Below are positions 45,098-53,548 of a stretch of 64,000 bases of DNA, in pieces. The position numbers were made by a program, and so were the translations under genes. Source of the DNA: Desulfoluna butyratoxydans (lineage in GTDB: Bacteria; Desulfobacterota; Desulfobacteria; Desulfobacterales; Desulfolunaceae); the NCBI RefSeq assembly GCF_900699765.1, contig NZ_CAADHO010000005.1, forward strand, positions 62,001-126,000. Reading direction: 5' to 3'. The notes beneath the pieces were generated by a model. It saw only the letters and a list, made by a program, of their open reading frames with translations, ran no database searches and was not told the origin of the DNA. Numbering within the stretch: the first letter of the stretch is position 1; the number at the start of each line of letters is the position of its first letter.

Positions 45098-46723
45098 TCA
45101 GAAAACGGCGTCCCCCGGCCGCATGGCAACCCGAAACCCAAGGTTGCTGTACCGAAGGCCCTCCTGAACGATCCGCCGGTAATCCAGGGTGCATTTATCC
45201 GGCCCCTGGTTCCAGCTGCCGCCACGAATCACCTTGCCGCGAGCCCCCATGTCCCTGTCCTTGAAACAGCCCACCGCGTCGCGGCACCACTCCTGGACAT
45301 TGCCGCACATGTCGTAAAGTCCGTTGGCATTGGGGCTTTTTTCCGCCACAGGATGGGTGGTAAACTCACTGTTTCCCAGGTGCCAGCCCAGGCTGTCCAT
45401 GGAATCGCCCCCTGCGTACCGGGCCTGTTCATCGCCCCCCCGGGCAGCATAAAGCCACTCCCCTTCTGTGGGGATGAAAAAATGGCGCTCCCCCCTGTAA
45501 GCATCGGTGAGGCGTTTGCAGAATGCGTCGACGTCCTTCCAGGAGACCATCTCAACGGGCTGATCGGGCCGCCGCGGAAAATGGGAAGGGTCCGTGCCCA
45601 TGACCCGGCGCCACTGGGCCTGGGTCACCGGATGAATCCCCAGGTAAAAACCGGGGATCTCTTCGGACCAGTGGTGCCTGGTGTCCCGGAGGGCCAGGGT
45701 GCCGCTCGGGATCCAGTTCATGGCCAGGGACGTGGCCTGCTCCACCCACACCTCGGGGACCACGGGCGTTACCGATGCCACCGAAGAGAGGGTGTGCCTC
45801 TGTTTCCGGGGTTCGGGCTTTACGGGTTCCTGTGTGGCGGGCTCCCGGGGTGCGCCCTTCAGCAGGTCCCCCACATCGGCAAAGGATGCGGGCCGATCGT
45901 CCCGCTCAAAGGCAAGGCAACGCATGACGGCATCCATCAGGACCTGGGGAAGATCCCGCCTGGAAAAGGTTACGCCCTCCTCCTGCACCTTGCCCACCCG
46001 ATCGATGAAATCCGCCTCTTCAAAGGGGAGGTGCCCCTCGCAAAGGTAATAGATCACCAGCCCCAGGGAGTAGACCCCGGAAAGCACATCCGGTTTTTCC
46101 CCCCGCAGGATCAATTCGGGGGCCGACCAGTTGGGGGTAAACTGGGCACCGCCCAGGGCAGAGGAGACGGAACTGACGCGCTTGAGGCCCCCCAGGTCAC
46201 CCATGAGCAACCGCCCGGTGTCGTCCACAAGGATATTGGAGGGTTTGAAATCGGTGAGGAGAAAGGTCTCTCCGCTGGCCCGGCTCAACCGGTCCATCAT
46301 GGCGGCAAGGGCTGCGGCATGGTCCGAGATGGCCTCCGCAGGCAGGGGGTGCTCACGAAGCACAAGGTCCTGGAGGTTTTCCCGACACAAGGTCATGAGA
46401 ATCACCAGAAAGGCCTGGGCATAACCGCTTGCGATGCGCTTGTCCACAAGGTGAAAGTCATGGATGGTCACCACGTCCGGGCCTTTGACTTTTTCGTAGT
46501 AGCTGCAAACGGCGTGAAAATCACGGGAAACCTTGGAATCGAGATCGGTATCGTTCCGAAACAGGATGGAGCGCTCCACGTGGATGGGAACCACCTTGAC
46601 GGCCCGTTCCTTGAACCTGTCCCTGGCATGGTAAACGGAACCGTGGATACCCTGACCCAATTCGCCGACAATCTCATAGGTGGGGAGGCACTTTTCTATC
46701 ACCTCTTTCATGTTATCGATCAT
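45098..46723 (-). CDS. Protein kinase-like / formylglycine-generating-enzyme-like (SUMF1) fusion
   Basis: A 541-aa cytoplasmic fusion. Residues 15-290 form a Hanks-type kinase fold with glycine loop GELGQGIHGSV, K43 (AVKVV) and catalytic loop DFKPSN (D158, K160, N163). In place of HRD it reads LTD, and DLG (D176) replaces DFG. Residues 340-540 form a SUMF1/FGE-like domain (IPSGTLALRD, HPVTQAQWRRVMG, YDMCGNVQEWCRDAV, VIRGGSWNQG). No transmembrane helix lies between them. It lies 60 bp downstream of a PP2C phosphatase gene, its probable antagonist. Confidence 0.88.
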   Translation of the reverse strand: MIDNMKEVIEKCLPTYEIVGELGQGIHGSVYHARDRFKERAVKVVPIHVERSILFRNDTDLDSKVSRDFHAVCSYYEKVKGPDVVTIHDFHLVDKRIASGYAQAFLVILMTLCRENLQDLVLREHPLPAEAISDHAAALAAMMDRLSRASGETFLLTDFKPSNILVDDTGRLLMGDLGGLKRVSSVSSALGGAQFTPNWSAPELILRGEKPDVLSGVYSLGLVIYYLCEGHLPFEEADFIDRVGKVQEEGVTFSRRDLPQVLMDAVMRCLAFERDDRPASFADVGDLLKGAPREPATQEPVKPEPRKQRHTLSSVASVTPVVPEVWVEQATSLAMNWIPSGTLALRDTRHHWSEEIPGFYLGIHPVTQAQWRRVMGTDPSHFPRRPDQPVEMVSWKDVDAFCKRLTDAYRGERHFFIPTEGEWLYAARGGDEQARYAGGDSMDSLGWHLGNSEFTTHPVAEKSPNANGLYDMCGNVQEWCRDAVGCFKDRDMGARGKVIRGGSWNQGPDKCTLDYRRIVQEGLRYSNLGFRVAMRPGDAVF

Positions 46724-46783
46724 GGCGCCCCCGCCGGTTCATCCTCAATGGTCCTGTCTCCCTGACTCCGCCCCGAAACGACA

Positions 46784-47566
46784 TCATGCCACCACCCGGG
46801 CGATAATAAAGGTGGTGTTGTCCTTTAACGTCTTGCGTTTGAGATCCACGCTCAGCCTGGCGACACCGGTGATGGGGCGGGGCCCCAGGACCGTCTCCAT
46901 GGCCGGGTCTTCAATCAAATCGGTGACCCCGTCGCTGCAGAGGATATAGGTGTCGTCCGCCCTGACATCCAGCACCTTGTAATGCACCCTGGTATGGCCC
47001 CAGAGTTCACTGAAAGCCGACCCTACACCAAAACTGACGACATTGCGATAAGGATGCGAAAAAGCCTCGGCTTCCGTGATGGCGCCTTTATCCACAAGGC
47101 TCTGCACGTAAGAGTGATCGTGGGAGCATCGCTGAAGTTCACCGTCCCGCATCAGGTAAACCCGGCTGTCCCCTGCATTGAACACCACGGCCTGATCCGG
47201 GGTGAGTACCACCCCTGCGATGGTGGTGCCGCTGTTGACGGGGAGTTCCCCTTCGGCGGCGGTCTGGATCATGTTCAACAGGACATCGAGCCCTTCTGCC
47301 GACAGGGTGTCGTGGCTCAGAGACCGGTTGAATTCATCAAGGACAAACCGGCTGCAGACATCTCCGGCCGCATGGCCTCCCATGCCGTCGCAAACACAGA
47401 GGGTCACATAGGCGCCCTCCTCCTCGGTCTCAAGGTCCAGGCTGGGCTGCTGGTACACACGGGTTCCCACGAGCACCGCGTCTTCCTGGTTGCCCCTGGG
47501 GCCGATGTCCATCACGGTTCGGACCTCCACCTTCATCCGGTTGTTCAATCGGCTCTCCCGACTCAT
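46784..47566 (-). CDS. PP2C-family serine/threonine phosphatase
   Basis: A 260-aa metal-dependent phosphatase. Motifs are visible: DIGPRGNQEDA, VCDGMGGHAAGD, AGDSRVYLMRDGE, LCSDGVTDLI and DNTTFIIARV with metal-binding aspartates. The start at 47566 has AAGGAC six bases upstream; a 43-residue extension before it is unlikely. It precedes the kinase-like fusion gene, as in phosphatase/kinase pairs of Hanks-type signalling. Confidence 0.93.
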   Translation of the reverse strand: MSRESRLNNRMKVEVRTVMDIGPRGNQEDAVLVGTRVYQQPSLDLETEEEGAYVTLCVCDGMGGHAAGDVCSRFVLDEFNRSLSHDTLSAEGLDVLLNMIQTAAEGELPVNSGTTIAGVVLTPDQAVVFNAGDSRVYLMRDGELQRCSHDHSYVQSLVDKGAITEAEAFSHPYRNVVSFGVGSAFSELWGHTRVHYKVLDVRADDTYILCSDGVTDLIEDPAMETVLGPRPITGVARLSVDLKRKTLKDNTTFIIARVVA

Positions 47567-47821
47567 CCAAAGGTCCTTTTCTTCAGCCCGGTCCAAGCCC
47601 CTCTGGATCGGTTGGTTTTTGCCCTTCCCGCCTTGAAATACCGGGATACTCAACCCCCACCGTTTTTGATGGAATTTTAAACGGAGATATGCCACTATGG
47701 CGCCAAACGGACAGCAACCAGCCAGGACTCACGCGACGGGTTTGCGAGCAAGGCGACACCCCGAGAATTGCAGGTTGGCTTTATATATAAGATCAACATG
47801 GGAAATGTGGCAAGAACTATT

Positions 47822-48331
47822 ATGAACGAAGAAAACACAGCCGATATCTACAAAAGCCGGACCCAGATAAAGAAGGAGTCCGAGGAGCTTCAGAAACTCG
47901 GAGAACGCCTCATCAAACTCACTCCTGGCCAGCTGAAACACGTCGACATTCCCGACGAGCTGAGGAAAGCCGTTGAAGATGCGCGACACATCTCCGCACG
48001 CAAAGCGGCCCACCGCAACCGCCAGTTCATCGGAGCCCTCATGCGTGAGTGCGACCCCGAGCCTGTCCGGGAGGCACTGGACAAGCTGGAGGCGGGCCTC
48101 ACACTCTCGGGAAACACCACCGCCGAGCCCGCGAAAGAGACGCCCTGGGTGGAGGCCATCCTTGAAAGCGACGGCGCCATCGAGGAGTTCCTCGAAAAAT
48201 TCCCCTCGGCCGACCGCCAGCGTCTCCGAATGCTGAGGAGAAATGCCATCAAAAAACAGGGCAGCGCACCCCGGGGAAAAGAGTTCAAGGCCCTGGCGGC
48301 GTGTATCCGTGACACCCTCACGGCATCCTGA
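47822..48331 (+). CDS. DarP/YjgA-like ribosome-associated protein (DUF615)
   Basis: A 169-aa basic protein of the DUF615 family, which assists late assembly of the 50S subunit. Supporting features are IKKESEELQKLGERLIKL, the basic middle ARKAAHRNRQFIGALMR and the C-terminal helix EFKALAACIRDTL. The start is uncertain: ATG at 47822 fits the family, and one at 47798 is possible; both have weak ribosome binding sites. It is divergent from the PP2C gene. Confidence 0.85.
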   Translation: MNEENTADIYKSRTQIKKESEELQKLGERLIKLTPGQLKHVDIPDELRKAVEDARHISARKAAHRNRQFIGALMRECDPEPVREALDKLEAGLTLSGNTTAEPAKETPWVEAILESDGAIEEFLEKFPSADRQRLRMLRRNAIKKQGSAPRGKEFKALAACIRDTLTAS

Positions 48332-48648
48332 GCCCACCCCGTCAAACACCGCGTGTTTTCCTTAAGAGAACACCCTCTCTCAAGCCGCCCCTAATAACTT
48401 AATATGTGAGCATATCCTAAACCATATGCTCACATGTCAATTCCTCTCTTCAAATTGCTCCCATAGCGAAAACAACGCCAACCTTAAAAAATCTATTGTA
48501 AAACTCTTCTCTTCGTGGTTATTTAAGAGTAATTATTTTATTACCTATGCATCACAAGACATAGGCATTCTTCACAACACCTAACCACCATACTCACCCC
48601 AACGAGTGACCCTTGAATGATGTAGATTTTTAATAAGGAGATTTGGTT
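48332..48648. other. AT-rich leader region upstream of csp
   Basis: No gene. It is much more AT-rich than its surroundings and contains the inverted repeat at 48404-48435. Most of it is probably the leader of the cold-shock gene. Confidence 0.55.
48404..48435. promoter_or_regulatory. Perfect 12-bp inverted repeat upstream of csp
   Basis: ATGTGAGCATAT and ATATGCTCACAT, separated by 8 nt, with no T run after it. It could be an operator or a hairpin in the leader of the cold-shock mRNA. Confidence 0.5.
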
Positions 48649-48849
48649 TTGGTTACTGGAAAAGTAAAATGGTTCAGCGACAAGAAAGGATTTGGATTCA
48701 TTGAATTAGACGGCGGCTCAGACGTCTTTGTTCACTTCACCGAGATCACCATGGAAGGCTTCAAAACACTGACCGAGGGCGACCTCGTCAATTTTGAAAT
48801 CATAGAGACCGACAAGGGCCCGAGTGCCCGCAATGTGGTCAAAGCCTGA
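48649..48849 (+). CDS. Cold-shock domain protein (CspA family), TTG start
   Basis: A 66-aa OB-fold protein with RNP1 KGFGFI and RNP2 VFVHFT. Two TTG codons are in frame. The one at 48649 stands 8 bp behind AAGGAG, while that at 48643 is only 2 bp away, so 48649 was chosen. The protein then begins [17 protein letters not shown]. It differs clearly from the copy at 19268 and is more acidic. Confidence 0.93.
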   Translation: MVTGKVKWFSDKKGFGFIELDGGSDVFVHFTEITMEGFKTLTEGDLVNFEIIETDKGPSARNVVKA

Positions 48850-48883
48850 CACTCCCCCCTTCTGAAAAAATCACCCGACCGGC

Positions 48884-48908
48884 CGGCGTCGGGCCTTCCC
48901 CGACGCCG
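48884..48908. terminator. Hairpin between convergent csp and MauE genes
   Basis: CGGCGTCGGG/CCCGACGCCG, 10 bp, 5-nt loop. No direct T run on the plus strand; a T run on the minus strand comes about 17 nt later. Confidence 0.45.
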
Positions 48909-48918
48909 AACCGGATTA

Positions 48919-49395
48919 TCACTCGCCCCCGTCGAACAGACAGAAGCGCCTTCGTCCCTTAAATAAAACCACGGCCGCCGCGGGTACCAGCATGGCCACG
49001 TCGCGAAAGACCGTCCCCCAGCCGGTGGTCTCCTCACCGCCGGAGCCGAAACACCCGCAATCAAAGGTATACCCCCGCGCAATGTTGGCCACAAGGGCCA
49101 CCAGAAACATCAGGAGCAACCCTGAAATAACCCCCGCCGATGAGACGGGCCACACCCCGGCAAGAAGCGTGCCCCCCGCCAGCACCTCAATCCAGGGCAA
49201 CACGATGGCCGTGATGTTGACCAGCTCCCCCGGAAGGATCCCGTAGCCAAAGACGGTCTTGGCAAATCCGTACGGGTCCGCAATTTTCTGCGCCCCTGCG
49301 TAGATAAACAACCCGCCAAGCACCCACCGGCACAGAAGCTCTGCGATCTCCAGAAAGGCGGCTGTCCGCCCCGAGGTTTCACCCATGCCTGTCAT
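48919..49395 (-). CDS. MauE/DoxX-like membrane protein
   Basis: A 158-aa membrane protein with four helices of the MauE/DoxX-like redox-associated family. The N-terminal helix contains LGGLFIYAGAQKI. A CxC pair (C113, C115 in FDCGCFGSG) lies outside a helix and is characteristic of the redox-linked subgroup. The start overlaps the rhodanese stop by ATGA, so the pair is translationally coupled. It is likely to work with the rhodanese in thiol or sulfur chemistry of the envelope. Confidence 0.85.
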   Translation of the reverse strand: MTGMGETSGRTAAFLEIAELLCRWVLGGLFIYAGAQKIADPYGFAKTVFGYGILPGELVNITAIVLPWIEVLAGGTLLAGVWPVSSAGVISGLLLMFLVALVANIARGYTFDCGCFGSGGEETTGWGTVFRDVAMLVPAAAVVLFKGRRRFCLFDGGE

Positions 49396-49877
49396 CGCCC
49401 CTCCTCCACCGGCAAACCGGCCGCCGACCAGGCCGGGAGCCCGTCGGCAAATATGCGCACATCCGTGTAACCCAGCTCCCTCAACATCGTTGCCAGCCGG
49501 TGGCTCTCATCACACAGCCGCCCCGAGCAATAGGTGACAAGCCGGGTCTCAAAGGGATACGCATCGATAAAATCAAACAGCAGGGCATCGAACTCATACA
49601 CGGAAAGGGTAACCGCACCCTTGATATGCCCCTCCAGATAGCTTTGGGTGTTTCGGGCATCCACAAAGACAACCCCATCCTCCCAGAGCCCGCGGGCTTC
49701 GCCCACGGTCTGGACGATGAGGTCCTGCTCATCCGATTCCGGCGCCGGGGTCACCACCCCCACCTCGGCGTTCCACTGCCCCACAAGGGGAATCCCTTCA
49801 GGGGCAAGGGCATTCCACACCAGGGCAACACAGGCCGAAACAACCAGCAGCACAGCCATTCGAATCAGGTACCTCAT
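49392..49877 (-). CDS. Membrane-anchored rhodanese-like protein
   Basis: A 161-aa protein with one N-terminal hydrophobic segment (about 4-24) and a rhodanese domain (about 50-158). The active-site loop contains C117 (VTYCSGRLCDES), with a second cysteine at 122. The domain probably faces the periplasm. It may transfer sulfane sulfur or act in redox relay. The start overlaps the TPR gene by ATGA and the end overlaps the MauE gene. Confidence 0.88.
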   Translation of the reverse strand: MRYLIRMAVLLVVSACVALVWNALAPEGIPLVGQWNAEVGVVTPAPESDEQDLIVQTVGEARGLWEDGVVFVDARNTQSYLEGHIKGAVTLSVYEFDALLFDFIDAYPFETRLVTYCSGRLCDESHRLATMLRELGYTDVRIFADGLPAWSAAGLPVEEGR

Positions 49878-50113
49878 GGCGCCTCACTCCCCCGGTCGGC
49901 CCGGGCCAGAGCCTTCCACTCATCCTTCAACGTGAAGAGTCGGGCCTTCTTTGCTTCGGTCACCCGGGCCTGGGACGTTTTCAGTCCGCGCGCCACCGCC
50001 TCGTCATGGGGAAACCGACAGAGAAGAAGCGCATAGGCATCGCGCGCCTCCTCCACATGCCCCTGTGCCAGGTAGAGATCGGCCAGGGTCCGCGTCATCA
50101 CTGGTTCGCTCAC
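49874..50113 (-). CDS. Small TPR-like protein
   Basis: A 79-aa soluble helical protein with one TPR-like pair (TRTLADLYLAQGHVEEARDA, then YALLLCRFPHDEAVARGL). It has a GTG start overlapping the ftsB stop (GTGA), and its end overlaps the rhodanese start. Such close coupling suggests a role with its neighbours, but none is known. Confidence 0.75.
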   Translation of the reverse strand: MSEPVMTRTLADLYLAQGHVEEARDAYALLLCRFPHDEAVARGLKTSQARVTEAKKARLFTLKDEWKALARADRGSEAP

Positions 50114-50406
50114 TCTGCAGTATCCTTTCCGTGAAATTTCACGACGATTTCATCTTCCGCCACCATGCCCAGCTCTTTTCGTGCGATGAACTCCAGGTAC
50201 GCCGGGTCATGGTTCAGGCGCCTGATCTCCTTTTCCAGATTACGGTTCTCTTCGGCGATGCTCCGGTTCTCGGTCCGCCGGTCCGCAAGCTCCTTCTGCC
50301 TCTTGTTGAGGTCGAGAAAGCCCCACTGCATAAACACCAGGGGAACCAGCAGCGCGATCAGCACCAGCGCAAGCCCACCGCAGACAATCTTTTCCCTGCC
50401 TCCCAC
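50110..50406 (-). CDS. ftsB: Septum formation initiator, FtsB/DivIC-like
   Basis: A 98-aa bitopic division protein: a helix at about 10-30 (GGLALVLIALLVPLVFMQW), then a periplasmic coiled coil (LADRRTENRSIAEENRNLEKEIRRL) and the ARKELGMV segment typical of FtsB. The GTG start overlaps the murJ stop (TAGTG). Coupling of murJ and ftsB ties lipid II flipping to division. Confidence 0.88.
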   Translation of the reverse strand: MGGREKIVCGGLALVLIALLVPLVFMQWGFLDLNKRQKELADRRTENRSIAEENRNLEKEIRRLNHDPAYLEFIARKELGMVAEDEIVVKFHGKDTAE

Positions 50407-51983
50407 TAACGCCCCCTTTTCCTGTTGATGATCTGTTGAACCGTTATCAGCTCAGGGCTCTTGAGCAAACGGGCCGCCCCGAAATAGAGAACAACCCCGG
50501 CCACAACCCCGAAGGCCGTTGAGACAGCCGCCGAAACAAAGGTGTATCCCCCGTCGGGCGCCAGCCACACGAGCCCCTGCCACACCGCCACGCCCATGGC
50601 CAGGGAGGCTGCGCCGCTCCGGGCCACCGACACCAGGATGGACCCATAGTCTAATTGAACCATTCCCCGTTTGACCAGCAGAAAGACCAGGAGGAGAAAA
50701 TTGGCCATGGACGAAAGGGACACAGCAAGGGCCAGACCGCGATGGGCCATGGGGCCCATGAGAAGGCAACTCAGGGCGATGTTCATGGCAATGGCTGCCA
50801 CAGCCACCTGAACCGGGGTGCGGGTGTCTTTGAACGCATAGTAAAGGGGAACCGTCACCCGCACGCAGGAGATGGCCCAGAGCCCCACCGCATAATAAAG
50901 CAGGGCATCGGCCGTCAGGGCGACAGCCGCGGCGTCAAAGGCCCCCCGACCGAAAAGAAGGGCGATGAGGGGATGCCTCAGCACCACCAGCCCCGCCGTG
51001 GCGGGAAGGGTAATAAACAGGGTAAAGCGCAACCCGAAGCTGAAGGTCTCGGCCACCCCGGCAAGATCCTTGTCGGCCATCTGGCGGGAGAGGGACGGCA
51101 GCACAGCCGTTCCGATGGAGATGGCAAACACCCCCAGGGGAAACTGCACCAGGCGATCTGCGTAATACAGACCGGTGATGCTCCCGGTATCCAGAAGGGA
51201 GGCCAGCATGGTGCCGATGAACATGTTCACCTGATACACCGCAGCCCCGAAGACCGCGGGCAGCATCAGGCGCCCCACCGTACCCAGGGCAGGATGCCAC
51301 ACAGGACCCGGCTTAAACACATGAAAGCCCCGTCGCCACAGGACCGGCACCTGCATACCCAGCTGGAGCAGCCCCCCCAGAAGCACCCCCCAGGCCAAAA
51401 AGATCACGCGCGTCTCTCCGTCCGTCGTCACCACCCCGCCCACCACAAGGGAGGCGATCATGGCAAGGTTCAGGGCCACCGGGGCCAGGGCCGGGGCCGC
51501 AAAATGGCCCAGCACGTTAAGAATCCCCATGCACAGAGCCACAAGACAGATAAACACCACATAGGGAAACATGATCCGGGAGAGAAGCACGGTGAGCTCA
51601 AACTTGGCGGGGTCTCCTTTAAAGCCTGCGGCGATGGCCGAGACGATCCATGGGGACGCCAGCACGCCGATCACCGCCACCACCGCCAGAATCAGGGAGA
51701 GCAGGCGCAGGGCGGCCCCGGCCATGCGATAGGCCTCCTGGCGGCCGTCCCGGCTCAGGGTCTCGGTAAACACCGGGACAAAGGAGATGCTCAACGAGCC
51801 CTCGGCAAACAGGCGCCTCAGCATATTGGGTATGCGAAACGCGGCGATGAAAGCGTCGGCCAGGGGGCCCGCTCCGAAATAATAAGCGGTTACCATATCC
51901 CTGACATACCCGAAAACCCGGCTGAGCAGCGTGGCGCTCCCGACAATACCCGCAGCCCGGGTAACCTTTCCTTTTTCCGACAT
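50406..51983 (-). CDS. murJ: Lipid II flippase MurJ
   Basis: A 525-aa inner-membrane protein of the MurJ/MviN family with about fourteen helices, flipping lipid II for peptidoglycan synthesis. The N terminus ATLLSRVFGYVRDMVTAYYFGAGPLADAF is diagnostic, followed by FRIPNMLRRLFAEGSLSISFVPVF. The start at 51983 was taken from family length; a 25-residue upstream extension was rejected. It heads a five-gene overlapping set. Confidence 0.95.
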   Translation of the reverse strand: MSEKGKVTRAAGIVGSATLLSRVFGYVRDMVTAYYFGAGPLADAFIAAFRIPNMLRRLFAEGSLSISFVPVFTETLSRDGRQEAYRMAGAALRLLSLILAVVAVIGVLASPWIVSAIAAGFKGDPAKFELTVLLSRIMFPYVVFICLVALCMGILNVLGHFAAPALAPVALNLAMIASLVVGGVVTTDGETRVIFLAWGVLLGGLLQLGMQVPVLWRRGFHVFKPGPVWHPALGTVGRLMLPAVFGAAVYQVNMFIGTMLASLLDTGSITGLYYADRLVQFPLGVFAISIGTAVLPSLSRQMADKDLAGVAETFSFGLRFTLFITLPATAGLVVLRHPLIALLFGRGAFDAAAVALTADALLYYAVGLWAISCVRVTVPLYYAFKDTRTPVQVAVAAIAMNIALSCLLMGPMAHRGLALAVSLSSMANFLLLVFLLVKRGMVQLDYGSILVSVARSGAASLAMGVAVWQGLVWLAPDGGYTFVSAAVSTAFGVVAGVVLYFGAARLLKSPELITVQQIINRKRGR

Positions 51984-52476
51984 ACGTTCCGATCCGGTTT
52001 GAAATAAGCGTAAGAGAGAAACATCCTGTGACAGGTCGCGGAGACCCTGACCTATCATTTAGTCCAAACCCCCTTGCCATGGCAACCCCTATAAAGCGCC
52101 CGTAAGCCGCCCATCAGCCACTTTTTCCCTTGACACCCCCCATCAAACACTATAATTTTACCAAGTTAAATCACTGTCGGTTCCGTAACCCATGGACAGG
52201 AAAGGACATTCCTCCCTTTCCACCCCGTGCGCACATGGTGACGAACAGGTTTGCGGAGGCGTTTTTGCGAGGCGTTCTCCCAATAATCGCCTGATTTGTC
52301 GCGGTACCGTTAAAACACACAATCTTTTCAGGTGGCATTTCAATCCACGGTGCGCTTACCGCCGGGCCGGCAACATGCGTTGCAGGCACACCGGACAAAG
52401 GGTAGGCACGCGGCAAACCGGTACGGAATGAAACATCACCGTAAAAAAATTTTCGACGATAAAAGGAGTTAAGTCC
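51984..52476. other. Divergent region murJ / rpsT with a long rpsT leader
   Basis: No gene. It contains the promoter at 52130-52158 and about 310 nt of untranslated leader before rpsT. Confidence 0.55.
52130..52158 (+). promoter_or_regulatory. Promoter of rpsT
   Basis: TTGACA (52130-52135) with TATAAT 15 bp away (52151-52156) or TAATTT 17 bp away (52153-52158). Confidence 0.5.
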
Positions 52477-52740
52477 TTGGCTAATCACAAATCGGCAAAA
52501 AAACGAGCTATCCAGAACGAAAAAAAGCGCATCCGCAACATGGCGGTCAAAACCCGCATGAAGAACGCCATCAAGGCCGTTCGTTCCGCAGAAGCCGAAA
52601 AGGCAGAGAACATGACGGACGTCCTGAACAAGGCAAAATCAGTGATTGATGTCGCCGCCAAAAAAGGCGTCATTCATAACAACACTGCCGCACGCAAGAT
52701 CTCCCGCCTGACCAAGCTCATCAACGGCGTTCAAGCTTAA
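52477..52740 (+). CDS. rpsT: Ribosomal protein S20
   Basis: An 87-aa basic protein of the small ribosomal subunit. ANHKSAKKRAIQNEKKR and the helical KGVIHNNTAARKISRLTKLI tail are classic. The start is TTG with AAGGAG 9 bp upstream. TTG start of rpsT is also known from E. coli, where it keeps expression responsive to autoregulation. It ends in a strong terminator. Confidence 0.97.
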   Translation: MANHKSAKKRAIQNEKKRIRNMAVKTRMKNAIKAVRSAEAEKAENMTDVLNKAKSVIDVAAKKGVIHNNTAARKISRLTKLINGVQA

Positions 52741-52793
52741 GACAGGCCCGTAGCCGCTCCGGTTGCGAACCAAAGTCTTCACGCTTTACATAA

Positions 52794-52840
52794 AAAGGCC
52801 CTCCGGTAGCACTCGCGAGATACCGGAAGGCCTTTTTTTA
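52794..52840 (+). terminator. Terminator of rpsT
   Basis: AAGGCC-ct-CCGGTA pairs with TACCGG-aa-GGCCTT, followed by a T run. Confidence 0.9.
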
Positions 52841-52907
52841 TTTTCCAAAGACCAACCACCGCGGGTCACCCTCCCCCCAAAAAGCCTTCTCACCACAACA
52901 AGCCATA

Positions 52908-52935
52908 AAAAAAGCCTCCGGCAAGGCTGCCGGAG
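52908..52935 (-). terminator. Terminator of lptE
   Basis: CTCCGGCA/TGCCGGAG, an 8-bp perfect stem, followed on the minus strand by seven Ts. Confidence 0.8.
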
Positions 52936-52965
52936 ACCATGTGTGCATTGCTTCTTGATTCGGAA

Positions 52966-53484
52966 TCAGAACCTCTGGGTCAATCCTGCCCAGACATTCT
53001 CCGCAAGATCTTCCGCCGCCTCGTCAAGGGCCGCGTTGCGGGAGGACGTGGAGTCCGACCCGGGGGTGACGCTGTACGTTTCCGTCCCCGTCACCGACGC
53101 ACGCTGCCAGATCACCGCGCCGTCCTCATCAGCCAGCCTGAAGGACGCCGTGATCGTCACACGCTCTTCGGTGCTGTCCCCGTCGCTGTTTCGGGTGATG
53201 GTGGATGTGGAGACCGTTCGAATCTCCCCGGTGAGGGAGCCGGACCGCCCGGTACACCCCACAGCAGCATCCGCCCCTGCGGAAATGGCCTCGGAGACCA
53301 CGGCGCTGGCCACCATGGGACCAAGGCGAACATCTGCAGACCGGTTCTCCGGAACCGCCACACACAGACCGCTCACCCCGCCCGGAAGGGTCCCCCTCCC
53401 GGTAAATTGATAGCCGCAACCCGTCACGACAACAGCCGCCAGCAGAGCCACAGCAACCGCTTTCCATGCAAAAACCCGTTTCAT
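52966..53484 (-). CDS. lptE: LPS-assembly lipoprotein LptE-like
   Basis: A 172-aa lipoprotein; the signal peptide ends at lipobox VVTGC with C23. GYQFTGRGTLP following the cysteine is typical of LptE, which supports LptD in placing LPS in the outer membrane. The ATG at 53484 has GGGAG 5 bp upstream and is preferred to one two codons earlier. It lies 64 bp downstream of leuS, the same order as leuS-lptE in E. coli. Confidence 0.85.
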   Translation of the reverse strand: MKRVFAWKAVAVALLAAVVVTGCGYQFTGRGTLPGGVSGLCVAVPENRSADVRLGPMVASAVVSEAISAGADAAVGCTGRSGSLTGEIRTVSTSTITRNSDGDSTEERVTITASFRLADEDGAVIWQRASVTGTETYSVTPGSDSTSSRNAALDEAAEDLAENVWAGLTQRF

Positions 53485-53548
53485 GGGCACTCCCTTCTAC
53501 TTCTGGATGCGGCCGCCCCTCCCCACGGGAAAGGACGGCCGCCAAGGA

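Noticed and set aside
41669-46765. A plus-strand open frame of about 1700 codons opposite the signalling genes
   Set aside because: It is the antisense shadow of the hybrid kinase and kinase/FGE genes, which show clear domain motifs on the minus strand. GC-rich third positions create such frames.
45098-47566. Kinase/phosphatase pair as part of a type VI secretion system
   Set aside because: PpkA/PppA-like pairs occur in such systems, but no tss genes are present in the window.
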